From assembly GCA_002503985.1 (NCBI GenBank), contig DASW01000007.1, positions 62,001-126,000 on the forward strand: a stretch of DNA of 64,000 bases, written 5' to 3'. The translations under genes were made by a program, and so were the position numbers. This document shows positions 17,535 to 26,649 of the stretch, piece by piece (the first letter of the stretch is position 1; each line of letters starts with the position of its first letter). The notes beneath the pieces are model-generated. The model saw only the letters and a program-made list of their open reading frames with translations, did no database searches and was not told where the DNA came from. Source of the stretch: Thermoplasmata archaeon UBA61. GTDB lineage: Archaea; Thermoplasmatota; Thermoplasmata; Lutacidiplasmatales; UBA184.

Positions 17535-18266
17535 ATGGTTCCCGCTCCCCCGCCCGACCGGGCTCCCGTCGTCGTCTCGATCGGAGGTTCCGTGCTCCTC
17601 ACCGGGACCGGCGACTCCGAGTACTTCGAGCGGCTGGCCGACCTCCTCCGCCGGCTCGGGGCCGAGCGACCGCTCGTCGTGACGACCGGCGGAGGCCGCA
17701 CGGCCCGAGAGTACATCCGGTTGGGACGGACGCTCGGGCTCACCGAGGTCGAGCTGGACGAGGTAGGGATCGAGGTCACCCGGCTCCACGCGCGGCTTCT
17801 CTCCGCCCGCGTCGGCCCGCCGGCTCCCGCGCACCCTCCCACCACGGTCGCGTCCGTGGTAGAGCAGCTGAGGACCGGTTCCCCCGTCATCCTGGGCGGG
17901 ACCGAGCCCGGCCACACGACCGACGGCGTGGCGGCGCTCGTTGCGGTCCGCGTCCGCGCGGCGCGCGTGGTGAACGCCACCGACGTGGACGGCGTCTACG
18001 ACCGGAACCCGCGGACGAACCCGGAGGCCCGTCGCATCGAACGGTTGACCTGGTCGGAGTTCCGCGCGATGGTCCACGAGGGGACCTCGGGAGAGGCGGG
18101 GCAGAACTTCCTCTTCGACCGGCTCGGCGCGGACGCGCTCGCCCGGGCCGGCATCCCGCTCCTCATCGTTCCCGGCCGCGACCTCGAGAACCTCGAGGAC
18201 GCAATCGTGGGGCGGCCGTGCCGGGGAAGCCGGATCGGCGAGACGGGAACCGAGAAAACGCCTTAG
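17535..18266 (+). CDS. pyrH: UMP kinase (archaeal type)
   Basis: An amino-acid-kinase-fold enzyme of 243 residues from ATG 17535 that phosphorylates UMP to UDP. Evidence: VVVSIGGSVLL, TTGGGRTAREYIRLG, GGTEPGHTTDGVAALVAVRV (nucleotide segment) and VVNATDVDGVYDRNPRTNP. The frame is open far upstream but that part is antisense to rpiA. The adenylate kinase gene follows 24 bp downstream, so the two nucleotide kinases may be co-transcribed. Confidence 0.9.
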   Translation: MVPAPPPDRAPVVVSIGGSVLLTGTGDSEYFERLADLLRRLGAERPLVVTTGGGRTAREYIRLGRTLGLTEVELDEVGIEVTRLHARLLSARVGPPAPAHPPTTVASVVEQLRTGSPVILGGTEPGHTTDGVAALVAVRVRAARVVNATDVDGVYDRNPRTNPEARRIERLTWSEFRAMVHEGTSGEAGQNFLFDRLGADALARAGIPLLIVPGRDLENLEDAIVGRPCRGSRIGETGTEKTP

Positions 18267-18290
18267 TAGACCGGCGCGGGTCGCTTGGGC

Positions 18291-18923
18291 ATGATGCACC
18301 GTATCGTCTTCCTAGGCCCCCCCGGCGCCGGTAAGGGAACCCAGGCCGCTCGTATCGCCCGTGACCTCGGCGTCCCCCACCTCTCGACGGGGGACCTGCT
18401 CCGGGCCGCGGTGGCCGCACGGACTCCCCTCGGCCTCGAGGCCGAGGGCCATATGAGCGCCGGGCGTCTCGTGCCGGACGACCTCGTCCTTCGAATCCTC
18501 CACGAGCGCCTCGAGCAGCCGGACGCGCGGGTCGGCTACCTGCTCGACGGCTTCCCCCGCAACCTCGCGCAGGCCGAGGCTCTCGGGAAGTTCTCGGAGG
18601 TCGATGGAGTGGTCTCGCTCGACATCGCTCCGGACCGCCTGGTCCGCCGCCTCTCGGAGCGGAGGGTCTGCCCGAAGTGCCAGTCGGTCTACAACCTCTC
18701 GACGAAGCCCCCGGCGACCGCCGGGATGTGCGACCTGGACGGGACCCCGCTCGTACATCGGCCGGACGACCGACCCGAGGCGATCGCCACGCGTCTCAAG
18801 GTCTACGCCGAGCAGACCGCGCCCCTGCTCGACTACTACGGAAAGCGCCACCTCCTCCGTTCGGTCGATGCGAGCGGCACTCCGGACGAGGTCGCGGCGC
18901 GGGTGCGCCAGGTCCTGACCTAG
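18291..18923 (+). CDS. adk: Adenylate kinase
   Basis: A protein of 210 residues, ATP + AMP to 2 ADP. P-loop GPPGAGKGTQ at residues 8-17, the AMP-binding STGDLLR and DGFPRN segments, and a long LID domain with a metal-binding set (CPKC...CDLD) of the Cys3-Asp kind seen in zinc-containing bacterial-type enzymes. This bacterial-type adk differs from the trimeric archaeal adenylate kinase of methanogens and Sulfolobus. Two adjacent ATGs (18291, 18294) can serve as start. Confidence 0.94.
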   Translation: MMHRIVFLGPPGAGKGTQAARIARDLGVPHLSTGDLLRAAVAARTPLGLEAEGHMSAGRLVPDDLVLRILHERLEQPDARVGYLLDGFPRNLAQAEALGKFSEVDGVVSLDIAPDRLVRRLSERRVCPKCQSVYNLSTKPPATAGMCDLDGTPLVHRPDDRPEAIATRLKVYAEQTAPLLDYYGKRHLLRSVDASGTPDEVAARVRQVLT

Positions 18924-18936
18924 GTGGGTCCGGCGC

Positions 18937-19464
18937 TCACTTTCGAACCCGGAGGACCTCTCCGCGGACCCACGCTCCTCCTTCGAGAAAGAGTCGGATG
19001 CCTTCGAGGTGGCCGGCCGGCGGGCCGAAGGAGACAGCGTCCTGAGGACGGGACGCCGCGGCCGCGAACTCGATGACCCCCCCATGGGAGACCATGAGGA
19101 GACGGCCTCCCTCCGGGAGCCGCTCGAGCTGCTCGCGCATCAGGGTAGCCTGACGTAGGGCGTACTCCGCCATCGCCTCGCTCCGCTCGGCGGCGCGAAC
19201 GTAATCCGCGAACGAGCGAAGGTTCAGCTCGTCCACCGGGAGCCCCGCGTCGTCGGGCATCATGCCGAGGTCCGGGAGGATCGCGTCCAGCGAGAACCCG
19301 AGCGCTTTCGCGGTCTCGACGGCCCGCGGCTTCGGGGACGTCACCACACGGTCGAAATGACCGAGCGTGGGGGCGACGCGTCGAGCGAGCTCGACCCCTT
19401 CCGGACTGAGGTGGATATCGACCGGGTCCCGACGACTGTGACGGCGATGCTCGACGACGCGCAT
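18937..19464 (-). CDS. Histidine phosphatase family protein (SixA/phosphoglycerate-mutase-like)
   Basis: A protein of 175 residues with a short form of the histidine phosphatase fold: HRRHSRRD near the N-terminus (the RHG motif appears as RHS), VVTSPKPRAVETAKALG for the second arginine and MVSHGGVIEF for the second histidine. It probably removes phosphate from a small molecule or phosphoprotein. It converges on adk with a 13-bp gap. Confidence 0.8.
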   Translation of the reverse strand: MRVVEHRRHSRRDPVDIHLSPEGVELARRVAPTLGHFDRVVTSPKPRAVETAKALGFSLDAILPDLGMMPDDAGLPVDELNLRSFADYVRAAERSEAMAEYALRQATLMREQLERLPEGGRLLMVSHGGVIEFAAAASRPQDAVSFGPPAGHLEGIRLFLEGGAWVRGEVLRVRK

Positions 19465-19496
19465 GACGTGATGGCGGGCAGGTGAGCCGACGGAGA

Positions 19497-19504
19497 GTTT
19501 ATAG
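19497..19504 (+). promoter_or_regulatory. TATA box for tRNA-Tyr
   Basis: The sequence GTTTATAG lies 25-32 bp upstream of the tRNA 5' end at 19529, with a purine-rich BRE-like stretch (CGGAGA) directly before it. Confidence 0.65.
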
Positions 19505-19528
19505 GTCGTCCGCCGCTCCTCGAGTCGT

Positions 19529-19635
19529 CCCGGCTTAGCTCAGAGGTAGAGCGGGGGACTGTAGGCGAGACTGCCGGGAATCCGGCAGCCCCCGTGGAGA
19601 TCCTCAGGTCGCCTGTTCGAGTCAGGCAGCCGGGA
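19529..19635 (+). tRNA. tRNA-Tyr (GTA) with intron
   Basis: The acceptor stem CCCGGCU/AGCCGGG is perfect. The D arm is GCUC...GAGC, the anticodon stem GGGGA/UCCUC, and the T arm GCCUG-UUCGAGU-CAGGC. The anticodon GTA is at 19561-19563. An intron of about 35 nt (roughly 19565-19599) follows position 37 and folds into a 7-bp hairpin (CTGCCGG/CCGGCAG), as expected for an archaeal bulge-helix-bulge intron. No CCA is encoded. Confidence 0.92.
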
Positions 19636-19733
19636 CCTGAGGACTCGCCCGGAGGCAGGGCCCCGACCTCTCACCGGATCCCGGGCGGCATCGACCGAGG
19701 CGAGCGTAGGCCTCCCGGCTCGGGAGAGGAGAG

Positions 19734-19805
19734 TGCGGTTGTCGGGATTTGAACCCGAGTAGGTAGCTTGGGAAGCTACCGTCCTAACCGCTAGACCACA
19801 ACCGC
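19734..19805 (-). tRNA. tRNA-Gly (CCC)
   Basis: 72 nt, no intron. Acceptor GCGGUUG/CAACCGC with discriminator A, anticodon loop UUCCCAA giving anticodon CCC, T arm UCGGG-UUCAAAU-CCCGA. No CCA is encoded. It is oriented toward the tRNA-Tyr gene. Confidence 0.93.
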
Positions 19806-20010
19806 GCGGACGTTCCGGGAGGGTCGAACCCTCATACGGTTTGTGCGAAGGGGGTGGCCGAGGAGCGGACCGAATCGACAGCTCCGTCTCGAGGTGGGGG
19901 CGTGCCGGACGACAGGGGGTATGGACTATCGGACCCCCCCGGCCGTCGGGAAGCCACGAGGAAGGGGGTTGGGCACCGCGCCGAATTCTTCCCGGCGTGC
20001 GCCGCGCACC

Positions 20011-20018
20011 TATTTATA
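20011..20018 (+). promoter_or_regulatory. TATA box of the filament operon
   Basis: TATTTATA in GC-rich DNA. Transcription would start near 20040, leaving a short leader with GGAGG (20047-20051) ahead of the GTG/ATG start cluster of the pilin-like gene. Confidence 0.6.
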
Positions 20019-20077
20019 CACGAATCGGGCCTAATTCACGCTGCTCGGAGGTCGTGCTCCGGGCCGCGGTCCATCTG

Positions 20078-21178
20078 ATGGGGGGAATGGTGGCAACTCG
20101 GGCGGGGCGACGCTATCGCCGGGCGCGACGCCTCCGCTCCGGGAAGCGGGGAGTGGTGGCCGTCATCGGTACGTTGCTGGCCTTGCTGGTCTTCTTCGCG
20201 CTCTTCGGGATCTTTCTCACACAGTACGTACCCCTCTGGATGACGGACAACGAAGCTCAGTTCACGAACTCGGCGGCGACGTCGTTCGCCCAGTTCAAGG
20301 GGGGCGTCGACACCCAGTACGCCCTCGGCGTTCCCCAGCTCCTGGGCACTCCCTTCACGCTCAGCTCGGGCGGGGTGCCGCTGATCGCACAACCGACCGA
20401 GTCGGTCCTCAACTTCCTTCCGAATTCCTGCCCGGGCGGGTTCTACGTTCGAGGAATGACGGGAGCTTCGACGACGAACTTCGGCCAACCGGTGATTCCC
20501 GGCTACTGCGTGTTCGAGAACCAGACGATGTCGACCGGGCCGGGCAGCTCCCCTCGCCTCTACGAGCAGGCGGCCTCCGGGATCCTCCAGATGGCGCTCC
20601 CGAACCGCTACTACCCGAGCCAGCTGTTCTACTTCGAGGACGATGCCGTGGTCCAGGTCCAATCCGGGACCCACAATATCATGGCCGTCGCGCCCCCGTT
20701 CAACGTGACCCGACTCGCCGGCAACACGACCGTCACCTCGAGCTTCCTGCAGCTCTACGGCAACACCTCGACCGTGATCGCTCAGGGGTCCGAGGAGATC
20801 TACAGCCAACTGCGCTTTACCCAAGAGATCACGTCGAATGGGAATCAACGGCTCAACTCGATTGGGCAGACCATCTTTCCGTTCCTGAACTACTCCTTCG
20901 AAGTGGGCACCGAGTATCCGTGCGCCTGGGCGTCGTTCCTCCAGTCGCAGATGAACGTGAGTGGCCTGCCGTTCGTGACGCATCCGTCGGCCACGCAGCA
21001 GGGCTACAACTACACCTATCTCGCGTCGACCACCCAGGCCGCGACCATCCCGTACACGGGCGCCTGTTACAGCCCCTCGGGCGCCACGACCGTCCTCGAG
21101 GTCAACCTCCACGCGATTAACTATGCGAACCTGTACTATGCCGGCGTGCAAGTGACCGTCGGCATCGGGAGTGTGTGA
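20078..21178 (+). CDS. Pilin-like secreted/membrane-anchored protein
   Basis: About 366 residues from ATG 20078; a GTG at 20054 (with GGAGG just upstream) and an ATG at 20087 are alternatives. A basic N-terminus (RRYRRARRLRSGKRG) precedes a 25-residue hydrophobic helix (VVAVIGTLLALLVFFALFGI). This is the layout of an archaeal class III signal peptide, with likely cleavage after KRG. The rest is rich in Asn, Ser, Thr and aromatic residues with several N-glycosylation sequons, as in extracellular proteins. The ATPase gene starts 5 bp after its stop. It is long for a pilin and could be a minor or adhesive subunit. Confidence 0.72.
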   Translation: MGGMVATRAGRRYRRARRLRSGKRGVVAVIGTLLALLVFFALFGIFLTQYVPLWMTDNEAQFTNSAATSFAQFKGGVDTQYALGVPQLLGTPFTLSSGGVPLIAQPTESVLNFLPNSCPGGFYVRGMTGASTTNFGQPVIPGYCVFENQTMSTGPGSSPRLYEQAASGILQMALPNRYYPSQLFYFEDDAVVQVQSGTHNIMAVAPPFNVTRLAGNTTVTSSFLQLYGNTSTVIAQGSEEIYSQLRFTQEITSNGNQRLNSIGQTIFPFLNYSFEVGTEYPCAWASFLQSQMNVSGLPFVTHPSATQQGYNYTYLASTTQAATIPYTGACYSPSGATTVLEVNLHAINYANLYYAGVQVTVGIGSV

Positions 21179-21182
21179 TTGC

Positions 21183-22847
21183 ATGGCCGCAGGAACGTTC
21201 CGAGTCAAGATCCCCCGAAGCGCGTCCGCCGGAGCCGAGACCTCGCCTCTCACCCCGACGCCGTCGGTCGAGGCTCCGACCGCGCTCCCCGGCACGTTCA
21301 TCACCGCGATGCCACCGCTGCTGGAACCCACGATGAAGGAGCTCGAGGTCAGCGCGGTCAACCCCCCCTACTCCTACTCTCGCGTGACCTACAACGACCG
21401 GAACAAGGAGTACCTCTACGAGGTCATCGAGCCCCAGCTCTCCGCGCACGAGAAGCAGCTGGTCGAGCACCTCAAGGCGACCCTGACCCGGATCTTGGGA
21501 GCCGACGTGGGCGCCCTCAACCTCGCCGACAAGCGGACCTACCTGCGCGAGGAGTCTCGGGAGTACTTCCGCAGCCGCAAGATCACGCTGAGCCCCATCT
21601 CGATGGAGCGGATCATCTACTACACGCTCCGGGACTTCGTGGGTTACGGACCCGTGGACGCCCTCATCCTGGACCCCGAGGTCGAGGACATCTCCTGCGA
21701 CGGCGTCGACGTCCCGCTGTTCATCTTCCACGGGAAGTACGAGTCGGTGAAGACGAACGTCACGTTCGCCGAGGAGGACGCTCTCGACTCGTTCATCGTC
21801 ATGCTCGGGCAGCGCTGCCTCAAGGCCGTGAGCGTCTCGGCGCCCATCCTAGATGGGACGACCCCCGAGGGACACCGTATCCAGGCCACCTACGGTCGTG
21901 AGGTGACGACCCGCGGGGCGAGCTTCACCATCCGCCGGTTCAAGGAGCGACCGTTCACCCCGGTCGACCTCGTTGCCATGGGGACGGCGAACGAGGAGAT
22001 GGTCGCGTACTTCTGGCTCGCAGCGGAGCAGGGAGAATCGGTCATCGTCTGCGGCGGCCCGGCCGCCGGCAAGACGAGCACGCTCAACGCGATCGCGCTG
22101 TTCATCCCGCCCACGGCCAAGATCGTATCGATCGAGGACACGCGGGAGGTGAACTTGCCCCACGAGAACTGGATTCCGGGAGCGACGCGGAGCGGGACCG
22201 GTGACCGCGGGTCGGACGGGAAGGCCGCCGGAGAGGTCGACATGTTCGACCTCGTACGCGCCGCTCTGCGGCAGCGGCCGAACTACATCATCGTGGGGGA
22301 GGTCCGCGGCAAGGAGACCTACACGATGTTCCAGGCGATGGCGACGGGCCACACGACCTACTCGACCATGCACGCCGACAGCGTGAAGTCGATGGTGAAC
22401 CGTCTCGAGAACCCGCCGATCAACACCCCACGGATTCTCCTCTCGGCGCTCAACAACGTCATCATCCAGATCCAGACCCGAATCGACAAGGGGGTCGTCC
22501 GCCGGCTGAAGCAGGTCCTCGAGATCGTCGGGTTCGAGCCCGAGACGAACGAGCTCATCACGAACACCGTCTACGAATGGGACCCCTCGACCGATAAGTT
22601 CGTCTTCAAGGGCCACTCGTTCCTCTTTGACAAGATCATGGAACTCAAGAACTTCACGACGGACGAGATGGACGCGGAGTTCCAGCGGCGGACGGCCGTC
22701 ATCCGGTGGCTCGTCGAGAGCAAGACGACCGATTACCGCCAGCTCTGGAAGACGATCGCGCAGTACTACAAGGACCCGAACGAGGTCATGGGACGCGTCC
22801 AAGCCGCCCAGGCCGCGAGGGCGACCGAGTCGCCGGGGAAGGTGTGA
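21183..22847 (+). CDS. Type II/IV secretion system ATPase (GspE/TadA/FlaI-like), copy 1
   Basis: A hexameric motor ATPase of 554 residues that powers filament assembly or secretion at the cytoplasmic membrane. Walker A is GGPAAGKTS near residue 292, the Asp box is SIEDTREVNLPHENW, and the Walker B region is YIIVGEVRG, followed by the His box TTYSTMHADS. The N-terminal 130 residues match the archaeal adaptor domain. The start ATG 21183 lies 5 bp after the pilin-like gene; the stop overlaps the next gene by 4 bp (GTGA). A homologous second ATPase is encoded at 24826, with the two membrane-protein genes in between. Confidence 0.92.
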   Translation: MAAGTFRVKIPRSASAGAETSPLTPTPSVEAPTALPGTFITAMPPLLEPTMKELEVSAVNPPYSYSRVTYNDRNKEYLYEVIEPQLSAHEKQLVEHLKATLTRILGADVGALNLADKRTYLREESREYFRSRKITLSPISMERIIYYTLRDFVGYGPVDALILDPEVEDISCDGVDVPLFIFHGKYESVKTNVTFAEEDALDSFIVMLGQRCLKAVSVSAPILDGTTPEGHRIQATYGREVTTRGASFTIRRFKERPFTPVDLVAMGTANEEMVAYFWLAAEQGESVIVCGGPAAGKTSTLNAIALFIPPTAKIVSIEDTREVNLPHENWIPGATRSGTGDRGSDGKAAGEVDMFDLVRAALRQRPNYIIVGEVRGKETYTMFQAMATGHTTYSTMHADSVKSMVNRLENPPINTPRILLSALNNVIIQIQTRIDKGVVRRLKQVLEIVGFEPETNELITNTVYEWDPSTDKFVFKGHSFLFDKIMELKNFTTDEMDAEFQRRTAVIRWLVESKTTDYRQLWKTIAQYYKDPNEVMGRVQAAQAARATESPGKV

Positions 22848-23833
22848 CCACCGTGCCGGCGACTCCGACGGCCCGAGCGGGCGTTACCAGCCCGCCGACG
22901 ACGACCGTCCCGAGCCGCGCCGTGCGGTTGAAGCGCGGCGCGCAGCCGACCCACTCGAGCATGACGGGGTTCCAACGCTGGGCTTGGAGCACGTTCCGCT
23001 CCCGCGTACTGGCCCGCCCGACCGACCCCGCCCTCGACGAGAACCTCGTCAAGGCCCACATCCGGATGCGGTCCGACGAGTACCTGGCCGTGATCTATGC
23101 GACCACGCTGGTCGTCGGCATCGCGACCGCGGTCGCGGGGGCCGTCGTCGGTTATCTCTTCGTGTCCGCGGGGGTCGCCTTCCTCGGAATCCTGATCGGG
23201 GTCCTGCTCCCGGTGTTCGGGACGATCGGGACGTTCTTCGTGCTCAAGGGCACCCCGGCCTCGAAGGCGAAGGACCGGGGCCGCAAGATCGACCGGAAGA
23301 TCTCCCCCTCGATGAGCTTCATCTCGGCCATGAGCTCGGCCGACGTGAACATCGACGCGATCTTCCGGGAGCTCGGCCGGCAGAAGGTCTACGGAGAGGT
23401 CGCCGAGGAAGCGGCATGGATCACCCGCGACACGGAGCTCCTCGGCGTCGATATCTTGACCGCCATCCGCAACGGCGCCTCCCGCACCCCGTCGAAGCGG
23501 TTCCAGGACTTCCTCCAGGGGGTCGTGACCACCGCCACGAGCGGCGGGCAGCTGAAGCCGTACTTCCTGCTCAAGGCCGAGCAGTTCGAGCGCGAGAACA
23601 AGCTCGAGCAGCTGCAGCGCGTGGAGACGATGGGGCTCCTCGCCGAGACGTTCGTGACCGTCGTGGTCGCGTTCCCGCTCTTCCTGATCATCATCATCGC
23701 CATCTTCGCGGTCATCGGTGGGGGCGGCACGTTCATGATCGACATGCTGTGGGGGATCGTCGGGGCGATGATCCCGCTCGCCCAGTTCGGGTTCATTTTC
23801 TTCATGTATTCGATCGCGCAGGAGATGAACTAG
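22844..23833 (+). CDS. Type II secretion system F/TadC-like membrane protein, copy 1
   Basis: A protein of 329 residues from a GTG overlapping the ATPase stop. A disordered, Thr/Pro-rich N-terminus is followed by two hydrophobic segments (about 85-140), a cytoplasmic helical domain with SMSFISAMSSADVNIDAIFR, and a C-terminal pair of helices. This is the TadB/TadC/GspF arrangement that forms the inner-membrane platform for pilus or secretion ATPases. Its partner is encoded directly downstream with a 1-bp gap, so the platform is probably a heterodimer. Confidence 0.85.
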   Translation: MTTVPATPTARAGVTSPPTTTVPSRAVRLKRGAQPTHSSMTGFQRWAWSTFRSRVLARPTDPALDENLVKAHIRMRSDEYLAVIYATTLVVGIATAVAGAVVGYLFVSAGVAFLGILIGVLLPVFGTIGTFFVLKGTPASKAKDRGRKIDRKISPSMSFISAMSSADVNIDAIFRELGRQKVYGEVAEEAAWITRDTELLGVDILTAIRNGASRTPSKRFQDFLQGVVTTATSGGQLKPYFLLKAEQFERENKLEQLQRVETMGLLAETFVTVVVAFPLFLIIIIAIFAVIGGGGTFMIDMLWGIVGAMIPLAQFGFIFFMYSIAQEMN

Positions 23834-23834
23834 G

Positions 23835-24809
23835 ATGTCGACCGCGCTCCCGTCCGCATCGGCACGGGCCGTCCGGACCGCCAGCGTCGCCCCGGCCGAG
23901 ACGAAGTCCGAGGGGCTCCCCCGCGAGCTCTGGCTGCTGATCGCGGGCAGCCTGGTCGCCGTCGTCTTCTGGGTGGTCGCGATGCTGAACTACATCGGCA
24001 CCCTGACCATCACGCTCGCTCCGGGCGAGGCCACGGGGGCCAACCCTGCGATCGACTTCTTCGTCCTCGGGCTGCTCTGCATGATCGCGCCGTACGGCTT
24101 CGCGATGACGGCCAAGCTACGGAACATCTCGAAGATCGAGGAACGGCTCCCGGACTTCCTGCGCGATGTCTCCGAGGCGGGGCGGTTCGGTATGACCCTG
24201 CCGGACGCGATCGTGGTCGCGAGCACCGGGCGCTACGGTCTCTTGACCGACGAGATCAAGAAGATGGCGAGCCAGATCGAGTGGGGCGTCCCCGTCGCCC
24301 AGGCGCTCGCCCTCTTCGAGCAGCGGGTCCCGACCCCGCTCGTCCAGCGCGTCGTGTCGATCGTCACGCGGGCGAACGACGCCGGCGGGAACGTTGCGGA
24401 CGTGCTCTCGATGGTAGCGCACGACACGCGCGAGGCCCAGCTCGCGCAGCAGGCGCGGCAAATCTCGATGATGACCTACGTGACGGTGATCTACATCGCG
24501 TTCTTCGTCTTCCTCGTCACGATCTACATCATGTGCGCGACCTTCCTGCCCCAGATGATCACGGCGGGCCAGGGCGTCTCGACGTCCGGGCTCTCGTCGT
24601 CGGGAGGCGTCAGCCTCGCGTTCGGGTTCGTGCCGGCCCTCTTCCTCGCGTTCCTGGTGGCGGTGATCGCCCACGCGGTCGGGGACGGCATCATGGCGGG
24701 CGTCTTGATGAACGGACGGGTCGCGGAAGGCCTCCAGCACGCGACGATCATGCTCGCGGTCGGTTGGCTCATCATGCGGTTCGTCGTCCCGCCGCTCAAC
24801 GTGGGATAG
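23835..24809 (+). CDS. Type II secretion system F/TadC-like membrane protein, copy 2
   Basis: A protein of 324 residues. Two helices near the N-terminus (about 30-85) precede a GspF cytoplasmic domain (ERLPDFLRDVSEAGRFGMTL, then VVSIVTRANDAGGNVADVLS) and three C-terminal helices. The LPDFLR...AGG-N-ADVL pattern is typical of TadC-family proteins. It differs from copy 1 enough that the two are subunits of one platform and not a recent duplication. Confidence 0.87.
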   Translation: MSTALPSASARAVRTASVAPAETKSEGLPRELWLLIAGSLVAVVFWVVAMLNYIGTLTITLAPGEATGANPAIDFFVLGLLCMIAPYGFAMTAKLRNISKIEERLPDFLRDVSEAGRFGMTLPDAIVVASTGRYGLLTDEIKKMASQIEWGVPVAQALALFEQRVPTPLVQRVVSIVTRANDAGGNVADVLSMVAHDTREAQLAQQARQISMMTYVTVIYIAFFVFLVTIYIMCATFLPQMITAGQGVSTSGLSSSGGVSLAFGFVPALFLAFLVAVIAHAVGDGIMAGVLMNGRVAEGLQHATIMLAVGWLIMRFVVPPLNVG

Positions 24810-24825
24810 CGGAAAGAGGAAGGTC

Positions 24826-26589
24826 ATGGCAGGCGAAGCGATCGAAGCACCGACCCCCGACGTGGAAGGGACCGCGATCCCGAGGGCCGGGGAGCGAAAG
24901 AAACGGTTCTCCCCGTTCCTGCGGATGGGGGCCTCGCTCCGCAAGGGGTCGGCCGAGCCGCGGCCGGTGAAGCTCGCTCGTCTCGGTATCTCGGGTCAGG
25001 GCGCCGAGCGCGAGGTGACGGTGGTCCCGCCGCTCTCCGACCCCGCGCTCAAGGAGCTCGACCTCGCCCCGATCCGGCCGGGCCTATCGTACATCCGCAT
25101 CACCTTCCACAACACCCGCAACGAGTACAACTACGAGGTCATCGAGCCGCCGCTCTCCCGGATCGAGCGGGACCTCCTCGAGCGACTGCGGACCGTCCTC
25201 GTGGAGCAGTTCGAACCGCTCGCCGAGCATGACCCCGAGTCGAAGCGGCGCGAGCTTCGCCTCATGGTCGACCGTCAGCTCCAAGGGTGGGAGCTCGCCC
25301 CGAGCCCCATCACGAAGGGGCGGATCCTCTACTACCTCGAACGGGACTTCATCGGCTACGGGGTCATCGAGGTCCCGATGACCGACGTCGATGTCGAGGA
25401 CATCTCGTGCGACGGTCAAGGGATCCCGATCTACATCTACCACCGCAAGTACGGCTCCATCCGCTCGAATCTGAAGTTCCAGACCGCGCAGGAGCTCGAC
25501 GATTTCGTCGTTTGGCTCGCTCAGCGCTCGGGCAAGCACATCTCGGTCGCGAGCCCGGTCCTGGACGCCACGACGCCGGACGGCTCCCGGCTCCAGGCGA
25601 CGCTCGGAAAGCACATCACGAAGCACGGCAGCACGTTCACGGTCCGACGGTTCCGCGACAACCCGTTCACCCCGGTCGACCTGCTCAAGTTCCGGACGAT
25701 GAGCCCGGAGATGATGGCCTACCTCTGGATCGCCATCGAGAACGGACAATCGATGATGGTCTGCGGGGGCACGGCGAGCGGCAAGACGACCACCCTGAAC
25801 GCGACGCTCCTGTTCATCCCGCCCCAGATGAAGATCGTCTCGATCGAGGACACCCGGGAGCTCAACCTCCCGCACGAGAACTGGGTCCCGTCGCTCACGA
25901 AGGCCGGCTTCGGCGCGAAGAACCTCGTGAGCGGGAAGGCCGCGGGCGAGATCGACATGTTCGACCTCCTCGCCGCGGCGCTCCGCCAACGTCCGCAGTA
26001 CCTGATGGTCGGAGAGGTGCGTGGGGCGGAGGCGTTCATCGTCTTCCAGGCGATGGCGACCGGGAAGACCTGCTACACGACGTTCCACGCGGAGAGCGTG
26101 AGCGCGATGGTGCACCGGATGGAGAACCCGCCGATCACGCTCCCCCGCTCGCTCGTCTCCGCGCTCAACCTCGTCCTCCTCCAGCGGCAGGTGAAGGTCG
26201 GCACGAAGATGACGCGCCGCGTCCAGTCGCTCACCGAGATCGTCGGTCTCGACCCCGAGACGAACGAGCTGATCACGAACTCGGTCTACTCCTGGAACCC
26301 GGCGGACGACACGTTCCTCTACTCGGGGCACTCGTACATCTACGAACGGGTCGCGCTGATGAAGAACCTCACGATGAAGGAGATGGAACGAGAGGTTCGA
26401 AACCGCGTCGAGATCCTCGACTTCATGATGGCGAAGGACGCGCAAGCGACGCGGCAGAAGCCGTACACCCACCGCGACGTGGGCCAGCTCGTCTCCTTCT
26501 ACTACAAGGAGCCGCAGAAGGCGCTCCAAGAAGCGCGCGCGGAGCTCCAGCGCGTCAAGGCCGCGACGCCGGCGACCCCCCGCTCGTGA
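24826..26589 (+). CDS. Type II/IV secretion system ATPase, copy 2
   Basis: The protein has 587 residues and is clearly homologous to copy 1 throughout (DVEDISCDG, SIEDTRELNLPHENWVP, KAAGEIDMFDL, ALRQRPQYLMVGEVRG). Walker A is GGTASGKTT near residue 315 and the His box is CYTTFHAES. The N-terminal 60 residues are a unique basic extension. All catalytic motifs are intact, so both ATPases should be active; one may extend and the other retract, or they may serve different filaments. It closes the operon of five genes. Confidence 0.92.
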   Translation: MAGEAIEAPTPDVEGTAIPRAGERKKRFSPFLRMGASLRKGSAEPRPVKLARLGISGQGAEREVTVVPPLSDPALKELDLAPIRPGLSYIRITFHNTRNEYNYEVIEPPLSRIERDLLERLRTVLVEQFEPLAEHDPESKRRELRLMVDRQLQGWELAPSPITKGRILYYLERDFIGYGVIEVPMTDVDVEDISCDGQGIPIYIYHRKYGSIRSNLKFQTAQELDDFVVWLAQRSGKHISVASPVLDATTPDGSRLQATLGKHITKHGSTFTVRRFRDNPFTPVDLLKFRTMSPEMMAYLWIAIENGQSMMVCGGTASGKTTTLNATLLFIPPQMKIVSIEDTRELNLPHENWVPSLTKAGFGAKNLVSGKAAGEIDMFDLLAAALRQRPQYLMVGEVRGAEAFIVFQAMATGKTCYTTFHAESVSAMVHRMENPPITLPRSLVSALNLVLLQRQVKVGTKMTRRVQSLTEIVGLDPETNELITNSVYSWNPADDTFLYSGHSYIYERVALMKNLTMKEMEREVRNRVEILDFMMAKDAQATRQKPYTHRDVGQLVSFYYKEPQKALQEARAELQRVKAATPATPRS

Positions 26590-26649
26590 GCTAGGCGAGA
26601 GGGGCAGCCCTATCCGCCCGGACGCCTCCCCTCGAGCGGAGGCGCGAAC

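Noticed and set aside
19819..19833. Hairpin GAGGGT-CGA-ACCCTC resembling a tRNA T arm next to tRNA-Gly
   Set aside because: The loop is only three bases and no acceptor, D or anticodon arm surrounds it; more likely a chance or terminator-like hairpin.
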